A stretch of DNA of 31,075 bases from Euglena gracilis (Eukaryota; Euglenozoa; Euglenophyceae; Euglenales; Euglenaceae). Made by a program: the position numbers and the translations under genes. Under the pieces are notes generated by a model, which was not told where the DNA came from, ran no database searches, and saw nothing but the letters and a program-made list of their open reading frames with translations. Location of the stretch: assembly GCA_900893395.1 (NCBI GenBank), contig CAAHFI012047421.1:1-31075 (forward strand), in the 5' to 3' direction. Shown one piece after another: positions 1-9,765 of the stretch (positions within the stretch are counted from its first letter, which is position 1; every line of letters begins with the position of its first letter).

Positions 1-516
1 GAACACCCCATGGAAGTTTTTTGCGGCTTCCGCCCTGATTTTCTGTTCCCCCCACGCAGCTAGGATCATTTCAAGCGCGGAACTGCCAGAAAAACGGTTA
101 GGCAAAGGTTCAAATTTACATCTGTTTTATCTTTCAGGACCCTCTTTTGATACACAATATTTTTGGGATATTGAATCTTCAAACGCAATTGTTCACAAGT
201 TTATCAAGTTGTATTTGCAATCATCAATTGGTCTCAACCAATCCTTCACGCAACATTCACAAGACATCAAAGGTATCCAAACTTGTGTTGTGCTTTGTCT
301 TGGTTGGGAAGCGAAGGAATTAAAGGCTAGGAAAAGGGGCAAATTCCATTTTCAGTTAAAATCGATCCTACGCCCGGGGCCTGAGCCCTCCCCGGAAAAC
401 CAGGTTTTTCTGCGGGAACAAAAATTTTCTGCGGGAAAACCCCCCTCAACATGATTTGTGACGCCGAAGGCGTTACTGGAGGTCAGGTAGTGCCGGTGGA
501 CGAGGGGCACCGGTTA
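1..516 (+). repeat. 5' LTR of chromovirus 1, left part cut off by window edge
   Basis: Aligns by eye with 12,779-13,342 over its whole length, in the same orientation. Position 1 corresponds to about 12,779, so some 137 bp of the LTR lie left of the window. The right end is set by loss of similarity just after the shared CACCGGTT and by the primer site at 519. This copy lacks about 60 bp of the middle present in the 3' LTR. Its last 60 bp contain two hairpins that are kept in the other copy. Confidence 0.92.
461..513 (+). promoter_or_regulatory. Paired hairpins near the LTR end (5' copy)
   Basis: Two stem-loops follow one another. One at 461-473 has a 5-bp stem ACGCC/GGCGT and a GAA loop. 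The other at 493-513 has a 6-bp stem CCGGTG/CACCGG. Both stems are intact in the 3' LTR at 13,287-13,299 and 13,319-13,339, although the LTRs have diverged around them. Their place at the end of the LTR, next to the primer site, would put them in U5 of the RNA, where retroelements commonly carry structures for dimerisation, packaging or priming. That role is inferred. Confidence 0.5.
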
Positions 517-518
517 GA

Positions 519-530
519 TGGTCGCAGAGG
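519..530 (+). promoter_or_regulatory. Primer binding site, initiator-Met tRNA type
   Basis: TGGTCGCAGAGG begins two or three bases after the LTR end. It differs by one base from TGGTAGCAGAG, the complement of the 3' end of eukaryotic initiator methionine tRNA, which many Ty3/gypsy elements use to prime minus-strand DNA synthesis. The second chromovirus in this window has the unaltered ten-base form of the same site. Confidence 0.7.
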
Positions 531-599
531 AAACTGATTTTGGAAGCCCCAGACACTTTTGAGAGGGGTTCGGATTTGGTGGACACTCAGATTTTGAAG

Positions 600-2791
600 G
601 ACCCCATCCAAGTTCTGCTCCCCCCCACCCGAGAAAGGTGATTTTCTCTGAGGTGAGAGAGCAAAATATTTCAGAATGGTCCGATTTGGAATGGACCCAA
701 TTTATCGATGGGAGGGTTGAAGCACTGAGGGAGAAGTTTTGGAGGGTTGCCAACAAAGTTTTGGCCTTTTGCAGACAGAACTTTCAGAAAAGTGTCGCAT
801 TGAATTTCAAAAAGTTTGGTTGACTCTTCAGCACAGTTTGTTCGGTGCTTTGAACAAATTAAGGGGGATTGCACAAGTTTGGTCGAAAGGACAAATGCAG
901 CTTGCCAGGATGCTTTTGAAAGGGTCCACCAAGTTTTTCAAGCCTTCAAGTTGGAAGTGGCACAAAAAACCCTTTTGGAGTCCCAAATTTCAAAACGGAA
1001 CTTTCTTCACTGGAAGAAAAGACCAAGGGGTGGTGGATAAATTTTCCTCGGACTTTCAGACTTTGCAAACTTTGGTGGTTTCACAAGATCAACGACTTCA
1101 AGTTTTGGAAAGTTTATTTTCTGCAAGGGAGAAAAGCTTGGAAGGAGTGCAATCCTCAAACCAAACTTTTGAACAAAGCCTGAACACAACGTGGATGAAG
1201 GTTGTTGCGTTGGAAGAAAGGTTGGTGCAAAAGGACAGTGCCGTGGAAGGTTTGTTTTCTGACCAAAAAAGGTGCATTCAAAGTTTGGAATCAAAAAATC
1301 AACATTTGGAACAATGCCTTGGTTGCATGAACCAAAAGTTTACAAGTTTTGGAACAGAAACTTGCCCAAAAGGACCAAGACCTTCAAAAACTGTCACAAG
1401 AAATCCAACTTTTCCAGACAACAAGTACTTCTGATGCCAAAAAACCCTGTTGCTCCATTGCCCTCAGTCTCTACAGGTGTTCTCTCAGGTCTTCAATTGC
1501 AACCTACCATCAATCCAGCACCTCAAGGTCCTCAAGCCCCCCACCAACAGGCATTCCCCCCAGAATTCCAATGCCGTGAATGTCATTGCGGGTGAAAAGT
1601 TGAGGCTTGCACAAACAGCACAAAGTTCTTCCACCCCCCACTCAAAACACCCATGTTGACCCCGTTGATGCTTGCATCGGCAGGTATCGGGTTGCCCCCA
1701 AGTTTTCAGGGAAAAATGCCGATTGGCTAGTTTTCAAAACACAATGGGAAATGTGGGTGCAAACAATGTCTATGGGGGACGGGAGTGACGACCGCCTTAT
1801 TTTTGCCAATTTGTCCAAAGTTTTGGACGATGGGAGGCGGCAAATTTGTTACGTCTCAGAAACCAAAATGCAGGCCTCACTTACACCCACTATTGGAGGG
1901 GGTTGGTGGAGGAGAAAGAAAAATGTCATGGGGAAACCTTGAAACAAACCTTGGAAGGGTTGAAATTGGATGCCAAGGGGAAAATGACACTTTCAAGGTG
2001 CAAGGAATACACATCAAATTTTCAAAGAATTGCCTCCAAACTTCCTCATTTGTCAAATGAGGAAGCCCTCCGAATCATTTTGAGGCAAATCCCTATTATT
2101 TGGCCCAACGGTTGCAAACTGAGAGTTCCAAGAAAAGAAATGCCCTCAAATTCAAAGTTTTAGGGATTACGGGGGTTGAGGTTTCACAATTGCACTCCCT
2201 TTTCTCTGAGATTCTGACGGTTTCCCCCAAGTGGGTTGGAAAGAAAGGCGATGAGTTTTTTGTTGAAGTCCATTCCGATGCTCAGAAGGTGGAGTTAGAA
2301 ACTTTTGACGGGAAGGAAATTGAAGGTCATGGGTGTTTGCGTGTTTTCCCAACACAAGAATGCATCGGCATTTCAGAATGCATGCAATTTTTACTTTCGT
2401 CGGTTCAAAATGACGAGCAATTGGAGGAAACAAGGAAAGTTTTGGGAGGGTCACAAATAAATGCTGTGAATGACAAGCCCCCAAGGAGAAAAGGGCCAAG
2501 CAACCCGATTCCAAAGTTGTAGTCCCCCAGCGCCCATTGAGCCAACTTATTTGTTCCCCCCCACAACAGTTCAATTCTTCAATGGCCCCAAACAATTTTT
2601 CGCAAAACCCCTCCAATGGAGGAAGGGGTCGTGGTGGGAAAGACAATTGGTTTGATGGGGGAAAGGGCAAAGGCAAAGGTCAAGGCCAAGGCAAGGGTTT
2701 TGGGAAAGGTGATTTTGGCAAAGGTTTTGGCCAAAAGGGTGGAAAAGGAAACGGAAAAGGGCCAAGTTCTTCAAATCCAACGGCCCAATGA
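600..2791 (+). pseudogene. gag: gag region of chromovirus 1 (coiled coil, capsid-like, GKG-rich tail)
   Basis: Encodes the structural protein that would form the virus-like particle. Three parts are visible. About 640-1,430 is rich in Gln, Leu, Glu and Lys in a heptad-like pattern (for example QRLQVLESLFSAREKSLEGV), suggesting a coiled coil. About 1,670-2,160 resembles Ty3/gypsy capsid, starting with a KFSGKNADWLVFKTQWEMW stretch. About 2,610-2,785 is a strongly basic run of Gly-Lys, Gly-Gln and Phe-Gly-Lys units. This tail sits where most gag proteins have a CCHC zinc knuckle and probably replaces it for nucleic-acid binding. No CCHC motif is seen. The region is broken in about half a dozen places. 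The start is uncertain because no single initiation codon stands out after the primer site. Confidence 0.75.
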
Positions 2792-2809
2792 CGGGGCCAC
2801 GGTGGGTTT

Positions 2810-3577
2810 GTGGGGCCTGCCGATGGCAGGAGTCAAAACCTACCCCCACAATATAATTCTATCCCCTCTCGTGCCCAGTCTTCGCTCCAGGTGCCAACCT
2901 CTTCGACATGCGCCGTTCCTCCCCAACGTCATCAAGGGGAGAGCACAGTAAGTCAAGGGGGGGATTGGTCCACGGTCCCTGGCACCTACCCTTACCCCAT
3001 CCCAAAAACTACCCAAATCTCCTCTTTACTCATCAAAAATCAAGGGGAGGTTGTAAATCTAGTTGGGAGTAAGCAATTCCTCATAGAGACTCGTGTTTCA
3101 TCAAAGGGGGAGGTGAAATTCCCTAAAATTTTGATTGACACGGGAGCTCAACCAAATCTTGTGAGAGAAGGACTTTTCCCAAAACATTTATTCCATGCAG
3201 CTTCTCGCCCCCTCAATCTTCAAGCCGCAAATCAAATTCGGATTGATGGTGGCAAACGGGTGATCCCACTCACTTTTCATTTTTCAAACCCACATCTCAA
3301 AAGGCACGTTACTTTCAAAGGCCTTTTTTACGAGGCCAACATTCCCATGGATGTCATTCTTTCAAATGGGTGGATGGCGGAAAACAAAATCATCCCGCTC
3401 CCCGAGTTTTCACAAGTGGGTGTGAGGGAAGGCCAAAACATTTTCTTCCTAGCCCCCCTTGGTGAAGAAAAGGAGTCCACTCAAGATTTGGAGGAAATTG
3501 ACACAACTCCTTTACGTCTCATGCCTATAACCAAGTTTGTTGTGCCTAACGAGGTTGGAAGTAAGGATTCCCCCTGA
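2810..3577 (+). pseudogene. pol: Aspartic protease domain of chromovirus 1 pol
   Basis: Retroviral-type aspartic protease that would cut the gag-pol polyprotein. The catalytic motif is ILIDTGAQPNLV, with Asp-Thr-Gly-Ala encoded at 3,137-3,148. It is preceded by a beta-rich stretch and followed, about 70 residues on, by DVILSNGWM, matching the family's second conserved hydrophobic-Gly patch. The first 80 residues are Pro/Ser-rich and look like a linker from gag. It lies directly between the GKG tail of gag and the reverse transcriptase, as in other chromoviruses. Confidence 0.8.
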
Positions 3578-3606
3578 CTCCCGAAGAAGAGGCTCAACTT
3601 TTTGAG

Positions 3607-5340
3607 GTGATGGCAACTTTTCAAGGTGAGGAGTCACAAATTTTTGGGTTGGTTGAAACTGAACATCCAAATGAAAGCCCATTGGCTGAGAGTTTGAGGA
3701 AAAAATTGTATGAGGATTATAAGGATTCTGTTTTTCGAGACCAAATTTTCCCCAACCCCCAGCCTAGAGGTCCCCATGGGATGGCTAACATCAAATTAAA
3801 ACCTGGCTCGGTTCCAAAATATTTTCGTGCAATTCCGTGCCACGGTGACAAACTGGACTATTTTCGAAAAGCCATCGAAAAATGGAAGGGACTCTCAAAG
3901 TTGGAGCCTCCAGAGCCATCGGGGTGGGGGAGTCCCATGTTTTTGGTTCCCAAGAACAAACCCGAGGATCCATATAGGCCCGTTATCGACCTTAGAGCCC
4001 CTAATGCGGCTGCTGAGGTTGACAGCTACACAATTCCTCTCATTGACGATATCCTAACTAGGCAAGGGAGGAAACATATGTGGACAAAACTTGACCTTAT
4101 GGATGCCTTTTCACAAATTCCACTTGCCCCCGAGGCAAGGCCGATTTTCAAGATCACAACACCCTTAGGGGATTTTCAACCCACAATCATGCTCCAGGGG
4201 TATGCAAATGCCCCTTCAATTTTCCAGAGGGAAATGGATTTTTGTTTGGAACCCGTGTCCCACATTGCAAACGCATATTTTGATGATATTATTTGTGGTT
4301 CGGAGAAGAAAAATGGGGACACGGAGGAGGACTTGCTTAGGAGGCAAGATTTTGAAGTTAGGCAAGTCCTTGAGCAATTGAAGAAGGGGAGGTGGGTTCT
4401 CGATTTCAAGAAATGTGTTTTCTTCGCCACAAAAGTTGAATTTTGTGGTCATGTTTTGGAGGGTGGAACAAGGAGGATATCAACGGGGAGGTTTCTAGCA
4501 ATGGAGAAATGGCCCCTTCCCAAGGACGTTACTTCTTTACGGGGATTTTTGGGGTATGTCAACCATTTCCACCAATACATACGGGAATTTTCAGAATTGG
4601 CTGCCCCACTTCAAGAGAAATTGAAGTTGCCCCGTACCTTGGGCAAAAAAGGATCAAAGCACCCAATTCAGTTTTCAGAGGGGGACATTCAATGTTTTGA
4701 GGAAATGAAAAGACGCTTTTGTGAAGGTGTGAGGCTTATCATCCCAAACCCGAATCGGCCTTTTATCATTCGTACGGATGCAAGCCATAAGGCCGTAGGG
4801 GGGGTGATTGAACAAATGGATGAAGGACAAAGTTTGCCCGAAGTTGGAAGTGAAGAAAAAATCAAAACACACCCTGTTGCGTTTTTCTCAAGGAAATTGA
4901 CCACGGGTCAAATGAAAACTTGGCCCATTCGAGAAAAGGAGGCTTTTGCTATTGTTTCCATTTTGAAAAAGTATGCCTCCCTCATAAATCTTCAGCCTGT
5001 CCTTATTTTAACGGATCATCGAAGTTTGGAAAATTGGACAACCGAGGTTTTGGAAATGCCTGGTGGTCCAACAGGCCGAAGAGCCCGTTGGCATTTGTTG
5101 CTTTCAAGATTCAAACTTGAAATCCGTTATGTGAAGGGTGAAAAGAACAATTTGGCTGATGGGCTTTCACGGTGGGCATATCCGGCAGGGTGTGGGGAGG
5201 ATCAATTTTTCAATGGGACACAAGATGACGAGGAGAAAATGGCCAGATTTATTGAGCAAGAGAAACGGGAGGAGGAGAAATGTTGTGCAGTTTTTGGTGG
5301 AGAGCCAAAGAAGTTTTGTGTACTCAATGTGCAACACACG
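3607..5340 (+). pseudogene. pol: Reverse transcriptase and RNase H of chromovirus 1 pol
   Basis: Copies the element RNA into DNA and removes the RNA strand. The RT part runs from about 3,750 to 4,600. Visible motifs are SGWGSPMFLVPKNK, YRPVIDLRAPN, TKLDLMDAFSQIPL and the catalytic box AYFDDIICG, with Tyr-Phe-Asp-Asp at 4,276-4,287. The connection and RNase H follow to about 5,180, with FIIRTDASHKAVGGV, the PVAFFSRKLT motif with KEAFAIV downstream, LTDHRSLENW and ending in NNLADGLSR. These are the Ty3/gypsy forms of the RNase H motifs. The whole block reads openly and is the best kept part of the element. It leads straight into the methyltransferase domain through an acidic, Glu-rich linker of about 50 residues. 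Confidence 0.95.
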
Positions 5341-5355
5341 GAAATGCCGTCTCAA

Positions 5356-5900
5356 CCAAAAGCTTTGGATTTGTTTTCTGGGCAAGGCTCTTGGAGAGAT
5401 GTTTTCCTTCAAAAGGGTTTTGATGTGGTTTCTCTGATTGGGACCACAAAAGCAATGCCGATATTCAGGAAAACATTTTGCATTGGAAGTATTGGGAGGA
5501 ATTCAAACCGGGAGATTTTGAGGTTATTTCAGCAAGCATACCATGTGAGCATTATAGCACGGCTCACACAAGATCTTTTCGGGACATTGCCTATGCTAAT
5601 CGTTTGGCAAAGAAAACTTTGGAGATCATTTCCTTTTTCAAACCTGCCAAATGGTTCATTGAAAATCCACGTTTTGGGTTACTTCGGAATCAAAAGTTCA
5701 TGAAAGGAATTTCCTACATTGATGTGGATTATTGTAGGTTTGAGAATTATGGATACAAAAAACCAACCAGAATTTGGGGTCCCGATTCAATAAGGTCTTT
5801 GGAGAATGTGCTTTGCAATCCAAATGAATGTTCCCAAATGGTGGTGGGTCCACATGGGAGAAAGCGCCATAGACAATGGCTTGGGGGGTTGGGGTCCCAA
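5356..5900 (+). pseudogene. C5-cytosine DNA methyltransferase domain inside chromovirus 1 pol
   Basis: Transfers a methyl group from S-adenosylmethionine to carbon 5 of cytosine in DNA. Motifs appear in family order: motif I ALDLFSGQGSW (DLFSG at 5,368-5,382, cofactor binding); motif IV ISASIPCEHYS with the Pro-Cys of the nucleophile at 5,541-5,546; motif VI KWFIENPRFG with the Glu at 5,661; and a late DVDYCRF...YGYKKPTRIWG block at about 5,720-5,780 like motif VIII. At about 180 residues it is short and has little room for a target recognition domain, like small phage and giant-virus cytosine methyltransferases. It sits between RNase H and integrase, so it would be part of the pol polyprotein. 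Retrotransposon-borne C5 methyltransferases are known from dinoflagellates and charophytes. Whether this one belongs to those lineages cannot be told here. Confidence 0.88.
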
Positions 5901-6019
5901 CCTTCAACAAGAATGAAATGGAGAGTCCCCCCTTGCTCATTGAATATTTGCTCACGGGGAAACCTCAAAGGGTGGCAGCCATAACTCGTGCTATGGCAAA
6001 AGAAAAGGAAAAAAAGTTT

Positions 6020-7090
6020 CTGCCCCCTCCCACAGGTTCATCCCAACTCAAACATGCCATCCTCATTTATCGTCGTCAACTTCAAATACTCAAGGTCGTG
6101 GTATGACTTGGATGTTGGCCCCTCTCCCGTGCTTGATGTCGGAAATGTGTTTGACAGAAACTGGCCAAGTGCTTATGCAATGTGTCCAATTTTCAGGGAT
6201 TCATGGGAAAAGGTCCAAAATTCTGCAAGTGAGTGGCCCATTGGTTTCCAAAGGCACGGTGATTTTTTGTTTTTCGAGACAAAATTGTGTGTGCCAACAA
6301 CTTTGCTTCCATTTTTGGTTCACGAACTCCATTTGGTTCATGGGCATACGGGCCGAGAAAAATTATTTATGGAACTTTTGAGGCGGTATGTCCTCCCCGA
6401 CAAATCAAGAGGTCGTTTGTTGTGTTGGGAGATCAACAAAAAATGTGAAATCTGCCAAGCCAACAATCATTTGCATGAAAGCAACAAACTTCCTTTGAAG
6501 CCCACACCCATACCCCCCATTCCCATGGATAACATTGCGGTGGATGTTTTTTACATGAATCCTACCAAGTTTGAAGGAAAGGAGTATGATTGTATGGTTG
6601 TCATTGTTGATCGCCACAGTGGGTGGGTTGTGGCATTTCCCGAATCAAGAGTGGGTCTCACCGCAAAACGAGTGGCAAGACAAACTCTTTTGCATCATTG
6701 GAATTTGTTTGGTGTCCCAAGGGTGGTTGTTTCGGATAAAGGACCCCAATTTGCGGCTGCTTTTTGGAGAACGTTGTGCGGCCATTTGGGGGTTCAAAAC
6801 ACTTTTTGTCACGCGGGGTACCACCAAGGCAATGGTAGGGCTGAAGTGGCGGGAAGGTTTTGAAGCAATTTATGAGGAAAATTCAGACTCGACACGTGGA
6901 TATGAATTGGGTGGAGGTTTTGCCACTTGCCCTCAAGCATTTGCAAAGAACCCCGGGTGAATCAGGTTTTTCTCCGTACCAAATTCTTTTTGGTCGCGAC
7001 CCTTTGCAACCTGGCTTCCTTTTTTGCAAGGACCGAGTGTGCCGATGCATCAACCTTTTTTGAGCACATTTCGAGTTTGGACAAGAAGGT
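6020..7090 (+). pseudogene. pol: Integrase of chromovirus 1 pol
   Basis: Inserts the DNA copy into the host chromosome. The N-terminal zinc-binding H2C2 module is at about 6,320-6,465, from HELHLVHGHTGREK to CEICQAN. The catalytic core follows with Asp at 6,543-6,545 (NIAVDVFY), Asp at 6,735-6,737 (VVSDKGPQF) and Glu at 6,843-6,845 (GNGRAEVAG). The last two are separated by 35 residues, the DD35E spacing of retroviral and Ty3/gypsy integrases. The region after the Glu carries the usual ALKHLQRTPGESGFSPYQILFGRDP stretch split over about 6,900-7,010. The methyltransferase domain lies just upstream. Confidence 0.92.
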
Positions 7091-7159
7091 CTCCGATATT
7101 CTCAATGCCTTGCACCAAAAGCAATTTGAGGCTTTGAATAAGGATCGTAAGGTTCCAAG

Positions 7160-7676
7160 TCCATTTCAGGTTGGACAAAAGGTTTGGGTTTTACGTCCAA
7201 GGGGATTATCCGCCGACAAATTGCAAAGTTGGTGGGTTGGTCCCTGTCCCATTGTCAGTCGTATTGGGGAATTGAGTTACGAGGTGGAAGTAAAACCTGG
7301 ACATGTCATTTCCTTGCACCGTAGCCAAATGAAACAACATTTTGAGGATGAGTTTGCCAATGAAAAATTGGAGATGTTTCATTTTCAACCAACCAAGGAG
7401 GATTTTGATTCGGGTTTGGATGAATGGGAGGTTGAAAAAATTTTGAAGCACCGAGTCAACAAATTTGGCAGACTTGAATTTCTCGTGAAATGGGAAGGGT
7501 ACGAGGATTTAACTTGGGAGCCCCTGATGAATTTTATCCACCGATACTCAAAAGATTGGAGGGATTATGTGGCTAGCAAAAATTTACGTTTTGATATCGT
7601 TGATTACATGAAAAACAACGATAGGCATGGTGTGCATTTGATTAAGGCCACATACTTCAGGGGTAGGAACATTTGA
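7160..7676 (+). pseudogene. pol: GPY/F module and chromodomain, C-terminus of chromovirus 1 integrase
   Basis: The C-terminal end of the polyprotein. About 7,165-7,345 encodes the GPY/F module (FQVGQKVWVLRPRG, then WWVGPCPIVSRIGELSYEV and SLHRSQMKQHF), which binds DNA and helps integrase multimerise. A chromodomain follows at about 7,415-7,580: WEVEKILKHR, LEFLVKWEGYEDLTWEPL. The aromatic residues of the KWEGY...TWEP core are present. In chromoviruses this domain binds methylated histone tails and directs integration to marked chromatin. The frame ends at 7,676 after a basic tail (HLIKATYFRGRNI). Confidence 0.93.
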
Positions 7677-7999
7677 GTTTCTTCGATTTTGCATTGTGTT
7701 GGATTCCTTGTTTGATTGCTTGTTTGGTTTTGCTTTTCTAGCGATGCCCATGCGAATTTCTTGCATTGCAGGTTTTGGCAGCAACACAACATCTTCAGCA
7801 ACATTTTTCTGAATCACCGTCCTTCTCACCGTCCAAGCCGTTTCTCACCTTATCAGCCAAAATTTTTTGTTTTGTGTTGGTGGTGTTCCCCCCCCCCATG
7901 GTCCTCACACGGTCCACCGAAAAGTGTGGGAGATGCAAAAAAAAAACTTTTCATTTCTCGCACACAACCATTCAAGTGCCCCCCCTTCAATGGGAGAGT

Positions 8000-8029
8000 T
8001 TTTGTTTGTTTGTTTGTTTGTTTGTTTGT
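8000..8029 (+). repeat. (TTTG)n microsatellite
   Basis: About seven uninterrupted GTTT/TTTG units inside the 3' tail of chromovirus 1, preceded by a C7 run. An ordinary simple repeat. Confidence 0.95.
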
Positions 8030-9341
8030 GGTGATTATTCTGGCTACTCGCTTTTGTTTCTCTCGATTTATTTCCACCGTTGTTGGTTTCATTACCTCAA
8101 GCATCCGAAACCGTTTCTTGGTTGATTGGAGCCCCCCCCCCAGCTTGAAGGGAACGTTGACGGGAAATGATCACATTTTGTTGTTCAACTTGGAAGAATT
8201 CCCGTTCTTCAACATTTGTGGAGAATGACACATGGTGGTGACCTGGAGGAGGCATCATCGTCAACTTTTCCCATTTTCATGCGAAGGCAGCCTTCTCTCG
8301 TTCTTCCCCGGTTTTGTTGTTTATGTTGATGTTGATTTTGTTATTGTTGACTTTTGAGTCGATTTGTTCGTTTGGCAGCCACCCCCCCCACAGGATCCAC
8401 ATCATTTTTTATTTCTTATTTTCACGAAGTGCAAGAGCCCCCCCCCACATGGTTTCGGGGATGGTTCATTTTTTGTCGATCGCAGTTTGGCGAATTTTCA
8501 TTTTTTTCGGATATTTTTTTTGAAACCCTGTTGCAAGTCATCGTTGTTCGCGTTGGGGATTTTCGGCAGGGAGATCTTTTGGCCAACTTCTTGATTTTCG
8601 GATTTATGTGGCACACAAACATCACAGTTTTCAGAATTATCATTCCCCCCCCAGGGAAAGATGTTTGTGCCACGAGGAGGTGCGCATTGACATGCTAAGA
8701 TCCATGTGGTCGTGATTCATCGCCCCCCCCTTCAATGACAATGGAGGCTGCCATTTGATTTTATCTGGATTACACCAAGTAATCTGATTGCACGTTTTCG
8801 TTCATTTTCGCGACCCTGAATTTCCACCGTTGGTGGAATTGTTTTTTACCCCACTGTTTTGACTTGTGGTTGGCTGGTGTAGCCAAGCACATGAATCATT
8901 TGCTTCCTTCCATTGTTCGGGGTTTCTTTGTCGTTCCCCCCCCCATGGTTGGTGACCTGGGTTTTTTTTTCCTTGTCCGACATGATTGGTGATCTGATTT
9001 TTTGCTTTCTTTTTTCCTTTCTACCTCCACCAATGATTGAAAAATTCCAAAAAAATATTTTTCCCGTTTCGCGGTGCATTTTTTTGATTGAACGGATACC
9101 CCCCCTGGGATTCAGCGTCGTGGAATTTTGTTTGCTCATGAATGGACGTGAAGCTGATTTTCTCTTTTCACGTGATTTTTTTTTTGGCTTCGTGTTTTTC
9201 TTTATCTCAACATTTTTATTGTGGACGCTTATTTTTGTTTTTCAACAAAAGGCGTCAATTTGCTCAAAATTCTTGTGTTCGGCTGGTATGTGTTTGGTGA
9301 GGAGGACCAAGACGAAGAAATTTGCTGCCATCACATGTGAG

Positions 9342-9432
9342 GAGGTTTTTGTGGATTTTGATTTGGATTTTTGGATTTTTGATTTGGATTTTTGTGGATT
9401 TTTATTTGGATTTTTGTGGATTTTTGATGGTC
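9342..9432 (+). repeat. GGATTTTT-type minisatellite
   Basis: About eight short units built on GGATTTTTG, some extended as TTTGGATTTTTGTGGA, make up an almost purely G/T/A stretch. The units are unequal in length, so the tract probably grew by slippage. It lies in the 3' tail of chromovirus 1. Confidence 0.85.
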
Positions 9433-9647
9433 TTTTTTGTTTGTTTCGGAGTTCCCATGGAAGGATTCCACGCCCCACGTTACCCATCCTATACTCTTGC
9501 TCCCCTTACGAGCCAAGCGTCAAAGGTGTCATTGTGACACTTGGATTTTCATTTTTCAGATCCCCCAGTTTTATTTCAGTGTATTCCATTTATCCCATGA
9601 AAAAGGTTAACTTTTGTCATGGGGAGGTTTAAAATGGTTTGGCCAAC

Positions 9648-9765
9648 CACGCCTCCAAGACAAAGTTGCCGAGACAAAGTTGCCAAGCAAAGTTGCCAAG
9701 ACAAAAGTTGCCAAGACAGTTGCCAAGACAAAGTTTCCAAGACAAAGTCCGAGTCAAAGTCACAT
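9648..9765 (+). repeat. 15-bp tandem repeat AGACAAAGTTGCCA
   Basis: Seven or so copies of a roughly 15-base unit around AGACAAAGTTGCCA, with units shortened or one base longer in places. Strong purine/pyrimidine bias on the + strand. It lies in the 3' tail of chromovirus 1 and does not encode a convincing protein. Confidence 0.85.
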
